Positions 8,801-11,683 of a stretch of 11,683 nucleotides of DNA are shown here, in pieces; the stretch's first letter is position 1; each line of letters starts with the position of its first letter. The position numbers and the translations under genes are program-made. The notes under the pieces were generated by a model, which saw only the letters and a list, made by a program, of their open reading frames with translations, searched no databases and was not told where the DNA came from. Origin of the DNA: an uncultured Bacteroidales bacterium (GTDB lineage: Bacteria; Bacteroidota; Bacteroidia; Bacteroidales; Marinilabiliaceae); contig CALAVC010000136.1 in NCBI GenBank assembly GCA_937892095.1, positions 1-11,683 on the forward strand. Reading direction: 5' to 3'.

Positions 8801-10121
8801 CGAAATGCAAATCGTTGTCAGCCGTCTTGCCGAACTTCGAGTTGTCGACAAAAACACCAAACGTACACTCGTTACCCACCCACTCCCCTACGCTGCAAAA
8901 CTATTTGTCAACGTTGGACAAGAAATCACCAAGGGAACCGAGCTTTGCGAATGGGACCCCTACAATGCCCAAATCATCACCGAAAACAATGGTGTCGTAC
9001 GCTTCGTCAATATGGAAGAAGGCGTCACCTACAAAGTCGAAAGTGATGAACAGACAGGCTTCTCCGAAATGGTCATCATCGAAAGCCACGACCGCACCAA
9101 GACTCCATCGCTCGACATCGTCAACGGCGAAGAGATTGTCAAGTCTTACAACCTCCCTGTAGGTGCACACATCTCGGTCGAAGATGGTAGCCAAATTTCT
9201 CAGGGTGAAACGATAGCAAAGATTCCACGTGCCGTTGGCAAAGCTGGCGACATCACTGGTGGCCTGCCACGCGTTACCGAACTTTTCGAAGCTCGCAACC
9301 CAAGCAACCCAGCAGTCGTTTCCGAAATCGATGGCGAAGTACGCTACGGCAAAATCAAACGTGGTAATCGTGTCATCGAAGTTACTTCCAAGACTGGCGA
9401 AAAGAAAGAATATCTCGTTTCGCTCTCCAAACAAATCCTCGTTCAAGACAACGACTACGTACGTGCAGGCACGCCTCTTTCCGATGGTGCCATCACACCT
9501 ACCGACATCCTCAAGATTCTCGGTCCTACAAAGGTTCAAGAATACATTGTCAACGAAGTACAAGATGTCTATCGTCTGCAAGGTGTTGCAATCAACGATA
9601 AACACTTCGAAGTCATCGTACGACAAATGATGCGTAAAGTCGAAATACAAGATCCGGGCGATACAATCTTCCTCGAGAAAGAAGCTGTCGACAAGATTGA
9701 CTTCCAAACCGAAAATGACCGCCTTTGGGGCAAGTATGTCGTAACAGAGGTTGGCGACTCCACGACCCTCAAGCAAGGTCAGATAATCACAGCACGTCGT
9801 TTGCGCGACGAAAACAGCCAACTCCGACGTCGAGACCTCCGCCTCGTCGAAGTACGCGACGCAATCCCTGCAACCGCAAGCCAAGTCCTGCAAGGCATTA
9901 CACGTGCTGCTCTACAAACGAAGAGCTTCATGAGTGCTGCATCTTTCCAAGAGACCACCAAGGTGCTCAACGAAAGTGCCATTCAAGGCAAAATCGACCT
10001 ACTCGAAGGTCTCAAAGAAAATGTCATCTGCGGACACCTTATCCCTGCTGGTACAGGTACCCGTTCACTACTCAACGACCTCGTCGGCTCAAAAGAAGAT
10101 GCCGTCCTCGTCAACGAATAG
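5877..10121 (+). CDS. rpoC: DNA-directed RNA polymerase subunit beta'
   Basis: RpoC carries the catalytic magnesium site of RNA polymerase. The 1414-aa product is of normal Bacteroidota length. The N-terminal zinc ribbon has Cys66, Cys68, Cys81 and Cys84. The catalytic loop NADFDGDQMAVH starts at residue 470, with the three metal-binding aspartates D472, D474 and D476. The second zinc site has Cys815, Cys889, Cys896 and Cys899. The trigger-loop region begins at about 922 (QSIGEPGTQLTLRTFHQGG). The C-terminal HLIPAGTGT segment is near residue 1386. The start ATG follows a short A-rich stretch (CTCGAAAAA) 30 bases after rpoB, so the two are translated from one message. The TAG stop is 14 bases before a strong terminator hairpin. 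Confidence 0.99.
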   Translation: MAFRRDQKNKTNFSKITIGLASPEEILELSSGEVLKPETINYRTYKPERDGLFCERIFGPVKDYECHCGKYKRIRYKGIVCDRCGVEVTEKKVRRERMGHISLVVPVAHIWYFRSLPNKIGSLLGMQTKKVDAIIYYERYVVVQPGIKAEDGVNKLDLLTEEEYIDILDSLPKENQYLDNSDPNKFIAKMGAEALEMLLQQINLDELSYELRHRANQETAQQRKNEALRRLQVVEWFRASEGRNKPEWMIMKVVPVIPPDLRPLVPLDGGRFATSDLNELYRRVIIRNNRLKRLLEIKAPEVILRNEKRMLQEAVDSLFDNTRRSTAVKSDANRPLKSLSDSLKGKQGRFRQNLLGKRVDYSARSVIVIGPELRMHECGLPKDMAAELFKPFIIRKLIERGIVKTVKSAKKIVDKKAPVVWDILENVMKNHPVLLNRAPTLHRLGIQAFQPRMVEGKAIQLHPLATTAFNADFDGDQMAVHLPLGNAAVLEAQMLMLASLNVLNPANGAPITVPSQDMVLGLYYITKPRKGAKGEGLVFYSPAEAEIAYNEQKVDLHAQIKVRTYDLNEKGEPELMMIETTMGRVLFNNVVPREAGFINCLVTKKSLRDIISRVQKKCGIPRTADFLDDIKNMGYHMAFVAGLSFNLSDVIIPAEKEQLVSKGYQDVEDVMNSYNMGFITNNERYNQIIDIWTHVNTELTTILMKQLSSDQQGFNSVYMMLDSGARGSKDQIRQLCGMRGLMAKPQKSGAEGPQIIENPVIANLKEGLSVQEYFISSHGARKGLSDTALKTADAGYLTRRLVDVSNDVIITEDDCGTLRGLTCTAIKNNDDVIATLYERILGRVSVNDVIHPITNEVIVRAGEEITEAKAQMIEDSPIESVEIRSVLTCESRKGVCARCYGRNLATNRMVHIGEAVGVIAAQSIGEPGTQLTLRTFHQGGVAGGISSESTISSKYDGIVEIDELRSVPYTDANGREMQIVVSRLAELRVVDKNTKRTLVTHPLPYAAKLFVNVGQEITKGTELCEWDPYNAQIITENNGVVRFVNMEEGVTYKVESDEQTGFSEMVIIESHDRTKTPSLDIVNGEEIVKSYNLPVGAHISVEDGSQISQGETIAKIPRAVGKAGDITGGLPRVTELFEARNPSNPAVVSEIDGEVRYGKIKRGNRVIEVTSKTGEKKEYLVSLSKQILVQDNDYVRAGTPLSDGAITPTDILKILGPTKVQEYIVNEVQDVYRLQGVAINDKHFEVIVRQMMRKVEIQDPGDTIFLEKEAVDKIDFQTENDRLWGKYVVTEVGDSTTLKQGQIITARRLRDENSQLRRRDLRLVEVRDAIPATASQVLQGITRAALQTKSFMSAASFQETTKVLNESAIQGKIDLLEGLKENVICGHLIPAGTGTRSLLNDLVGSKEDAVLVNE

Positions 10122-10135
10122 AAAGACAATATCTC

Positions 10136-10183
10136 AAAATAAAAAGTCCGTCGCACAAACATTTGCGACGGACTTTTTATTTT
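10136..10183. terminator. Bidirectional intrinsic terminator between convergent rpoC and murB
   Basis: A perfect 20-bp inverted repeat (10136-10155 with 10164-10183) surrounds an 8-nt loop, CAAACATT. The core is GTCCGTCGCA with TGCGACGGAC, flanked on each side by A tracts that become T tracts on the opposite strand. Read rightwards it ends rpoBC transcription in a TTTTTATTTTT tail. Read leftwards it gives the same structure for murB, whose stop codon is 13 bases away. The symmetry supports use in both directions. Confidence 0.93.
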
Positions 10184-10196
10184 TAAAAGATGTGAA

Positions 10197-11207
10197 CTAA
10201 TATATAATATTCACTTCAGGCTCCAATCTGACACCAAACTTTTTCTCGACATCAGATATGACAGCCTCCGCAAGGGCCACAATTTCACGCCCTTCTGCTC
10301 CGCCAAGATTAACCAAAATAAGAGCCTGCCTCTCATACACTCCTGCCCTACCAAGCCCCTTACCTTTCCAACCACATTGGTCTATTAACCAACCAGCCGC
10401 AAGTTTTACCGACCCAGCAACAGACGCATACTGTGGCATATCAGGATATTGCTCTTTCAATCGACGTGCGGTAGACTCATCAACAACTGGGTTCTTAAAG
10501 AAACTACCCCCGTTCCCCAATCGATGCGGATTTGGCAACTTACGATCTCGAAGACGCAGAACAGCCTGACGTACATGGTACGGTGTAGGCGATGTCGACA
10601 AGGTCAACGTCTCTCGCTGCAAATCACCATATCCCAAATTTAATTCCCTTTGCTTATGCAACTCATACTCAACCTCACAAACAACAACTTTACCTAACAA
10701 TTCGTTCTTAAAAACACTATCTCGATAGCCAAAGCGACACTCATCGCCCGAAATTTCGACACGTTCACCCGTCTCTGTGCTTATGCCATACACACGACTA
10801 ATAAAATGACCAACTTCTGCACCATACGCACCAATATTCTGCACAGGAGTCGCTCCGACATGACCCGGAATACCCGACAGGTTTTCGACTCCAAAATACC
10901 CTCGCTCCGTACAATAATTCACAAAAGAATCCCAAACTTCTCCAGCTCCGACACGCAAACGAATCCTATCTTGCGACTCCTGCACAAAACGCAATCCAAC
11001 AATATGCGGATGGATTATTAGCCCAGCAAAGTCGTTGACAAACAATACATTACTACCTCCACCAAGCACAAAAAAACGTCTACCTCCCGACATCTTAACA
11101 GCATACCTAACTTCGTCTTCCGACTCACATACAAGCAATTCACTTGCATTTGCTCTCATTCCAAAAGTATTGAATGCCCACAAGCATTCATCGGTGTATC
11201 TAATCAT
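10197..11207 (-). CDS. murB: UDP-N-acetylenolpyruvoylglucosamine reductase (MurB), type I
   Basis: MurB is a cytoplasmic FAD enzyme that uses NADPH to reduce UDP-GlcNAc enolpyruvate to UDP-MurNAc, the second committed step of peptidoglycan synthesis. The 336-aa protein matches the E. coli-type length. Motifs: FNTFG at 12-16; FAD-binding VLGGGSNVLF at 47-56; SGIPGHVGATPVQNIGAYGAE at about 111-131, flavin contacts; YRDS with the likely catalytic Arg162; GNGGSFFKNP with the likely proton-donating Ser235; and C-terminal LEPEV with the likely catalytic Glu331. It converges on rpoC across a shared terminator and is not part of that operon. Its ATG complement (11205-11207) abuts a T run where the sequence changes character, so its natural promoter and upstream region are probably missing from this window. 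Confidence 0.97.
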   Translation of the reverse strand: MIRYTDECLWAFNTFGMRANASELLVCESEDEVRYAVKMSGGRRFFVLGGGSNVLFVNDFAGLIIHPHIVGLRFVQESQDRIRLRVGAGEVWDSFVNYCTERGYFGVENLSGIPGHVGATPVQNIGAYGAEVGHFISRVYGISTETGERVEISGDECRFGYRDSVFKNELLGKVVVCEVEYELHKQRELNLGYGDLQRETLTLSTSPTPYHVRQAVLRLRDRKLPNPHRLGNGGSFFKNPVVDESTARRLKEQYPDMPQYASVAGSVKLAAGWLIDQCGWKGKGLGRAGVYERQALILVNLGGAEGREIVALAEAVISDVEKKFGVRLEPEVNIIY

Positions 11208-11220
11208 TTTTTTTTGTTTT
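11207..11220. other. Probable chimeric junction in a T run
   Basis: Left of this run lies intact bacterial murB ending exactly at its start codon. Right of it lies DNA with about 30% GC (139 G or C in 463 bases, hand count) and opposite strand bias. Three sampled 60-base lines inside murB have 65 C to 21 G on the plus strand, while two sampled lines in the tail have 33 G to 4 C. The plus-strand frame entering from the T run is already in mid-protein, with no start codon. A homopolymer shared by both parents is a typical place for an assembly or amplification join. The exact breakpoint cannot be fixed within the run. Confidence 0.65.
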
Positions 11221-11527
11221 TGATGAAAACTCAGATAATGGAGAATTAATAATTGGTGATTATCCTCACTATATTGATAGATATAAAAATATTTATCATG
11301 AAGAGCAATTCCTAGTCACTTCTATTTTTATTCCAAGCTATGAACAGAATTTTGATATTAAATTTAGAAGAGTTTCATGGAATGGGACAGAATTTGAATG
11401 CTTAACTTTGGGGTTCCTGAGGATGGAATTAGGTATGATTGTTGCTCCACTTAAATTTTGTGATATTTCATGGAATTTCTTTGGACCCTATTTTAGAAAA
11501 AGAAAATGCCAAAAAGTTAGATGTTGA
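11210..11527 (+). CDS. Fragment resembling a eukaryotic pepsin-like aspartic protease (5' missing)
   Basis: This open frame has no start codon and runs 105 residues to TGA at 11525. Counting from 11210 it reads FFVFDEN, then NGELIIGDYPHYID (10-23), then FDIKFRRVSWNG (48-59), then ELGMIVAPLKF (73-83) and CQKV near the end. The order suggests the middle of a pepsin-family (A1) protein: a strand followed by G-E-L-x-I-G, a W/F-x-I-x-F-x-x-V-x-x-NG strand, and a segment where D-S/T-G-T-S-L-I is expected. Here that segment reads M-E-L-G-M-I, so the second catalytic Asp would be absent, as I recall for some divergent protist relatives. The first catalytic Asp region is not present. Assignment rests on remembered family patterns; the fragment is probably eukaryotic and unrelated to the bacterial genes beside it. 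Confidence 0.4.
   Translation, partial: FFVFDENSDNGELIIGDYPHYIDRYKNIYHEEQFLVTSIFIPSYEQNFDIKFRRVSWNGTEFECLTLGFLRMELGMIVAPLKFCDISWNFFGPYFRKRKCQKVRC
11433..11496 (+). other. Candidate 64-nt GT-AG intron (alternative to a frame break)
   Basis: The sequence begins GTATG and ends TTTTAG, is AT-rich, and its length (64) is not a multiple of three. Removing it joins the upstream frame in phase to the downstream acidic frame, giving codon GAA across the join (after residue Leu74 of the fragment). Against it, the in-frame translation across this stretch looks protease-like in its own right (GMIVAPLKF, then FFGPYFRKRKC). It is one of two competing models and is not established. Confidence 0.2.
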
Positions 11528-11683
11528 TATGAGGGAATTTGAGAGTGAAATAATTAAGGAAGAAAATGAGGACGAAGAAGAAAATAATAACGAAATAAAT
11601 GATGAGAAAAGCGAAAGCGAACCTTCCATTGATAATTTGGACAAAAATCAAATAATGAGATTATTGCCTGGTAATGGTAAAAG
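11439..11683 (+). CDS. Unrecognised acidic, Asn-rich reading frame (partial, runs off window)
   Basis: This frame is one base off the protease-like frame. It is open from after a TGA at 11436-11438 to the end of the window, about 81 codons. From 11494 it reads EKENAKKLDVDMREFE, then a low-complexity stretch rich in Glu, Asp, Asn and Ser (about 11550-11625), then NQIMRLLPGNGK. The first in-frame ATG is at 11529. I do not recognise it. It may be the downstream exon of the preceding fragment, the product of a frameshift, or a separate piece of DNA joined near the A-rich stretch at 11497-11505. The composition suits an AT-rich eukaryote more than the bacterial neighbour. Confidence 0.3.
   Translation, partial: MLLHLNFVIFHGISLDPILEKENAKKLDVDMREFESEIIKEENEDEEENNNEINDEKSESEPSIDNLDKNQIMRLLPGNGK

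Noticed and set aside
8901..9893. Long open frame (330 codons) on the minus strand
   Set aside because: It lies entirely antisense to the conserved C-terminal half of rpoC. C-ending codons in rpoC remove stops from the complementary frame, and the translation has no recognisable family features.
11525..11560. Readthrough or reassignment of TGA as a sense codon in the protease-like frame
   Set aside because: Further TGA and TAA codons follow closely in the same frame, so a recoded TGA alone would not extend the protein.
11210..11683. Tail as a horizontally acquired bacterial toxin or surface protein gene next to murB
   Set aside because: There is no start codon, promoter or complete frame, and the composition break coincides with a homopolymer; a chimeric end explains this with fewer assumptions.
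1..11683. CRISPR arrays, insertion sequences, tRNA or rRNA genes
   Set aside because: No regularly spaced direct repeats, transposase motifs, terminal repeats or tRNA-like cloverleaf sequences were seen on either strand by eye.

Overview
The window carries a conserved bacterial transcription/translation locus followed by a short stretch of foreign-looking DNA. The gene order is 3' end of rplK, then rplA, rplJ, rplL, rpoB and rpoC on the plus strand, with convergent murB on the minus strand. The protein sequences look like Bacteroidota, probably Bacteroidales: RpoB is 1269 aa and RpoC 1414 aa, RpoB has the MDQTNPLAEVTHKRR form of the rifampicin region, and no start codon has a clear Shine-Dalgarno purine block but most have A-rich leaders. 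I cannot name a genus.

Positions 1-1862 hold four ribosomal protein genes (L11 end, L1, L10, L7/L12), closely spaced and evidently one operon. Positions 1863-2036 hold the only large gap inside the operon. It has two adjacent perfect or near-perfect hairpins, the second followed by four T residues, then a C-rich leader in which 74 consecutive bases contain no G. This looks like an attenuator that sets the ratio of ribosomal stalk protein to RNA polymerase. Positions 2037-10121 hold rpoB and rpoC, both full length with all catalytic and zinc-binding residues that I checked. A perfect 20-bp inverted repeat (10136-10183) follows rpoC and serves as a terminator for both rpoC and the convergent murB.

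murB (10197-11207, minus strand) is an intact peptidoglycan-precursor reductase. Immediately before its start codon, within a run of T residues, the character of the DNA changes. By hand count, GC falls from roughly half to about 30% and the plus-strand C/G bias reverses. Reading frames on the plus strand begin in mid-protein. The first of these resembles an internal piece of a eukaryotic (possibly protist) pepsin-like aspartic protease. A second frame encodes an acidic, Asn-rich segment, joined to the first either by a possible 64-nt GT-AG intron or by a second junction.

The most economical reading is a Bacteroidales contig fused to eukaryotic DNA at its right end, by an assembly or amplification chimera or, much less likely, real transfer. 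No new defence, mobile or metabolic system is visible in the bacterial part, which is ordinary housekeeping DNA. The points of interest are the regulatory structures around rplL-rpoB and rpoC-murB, the strand composition, and the right-hand junction.
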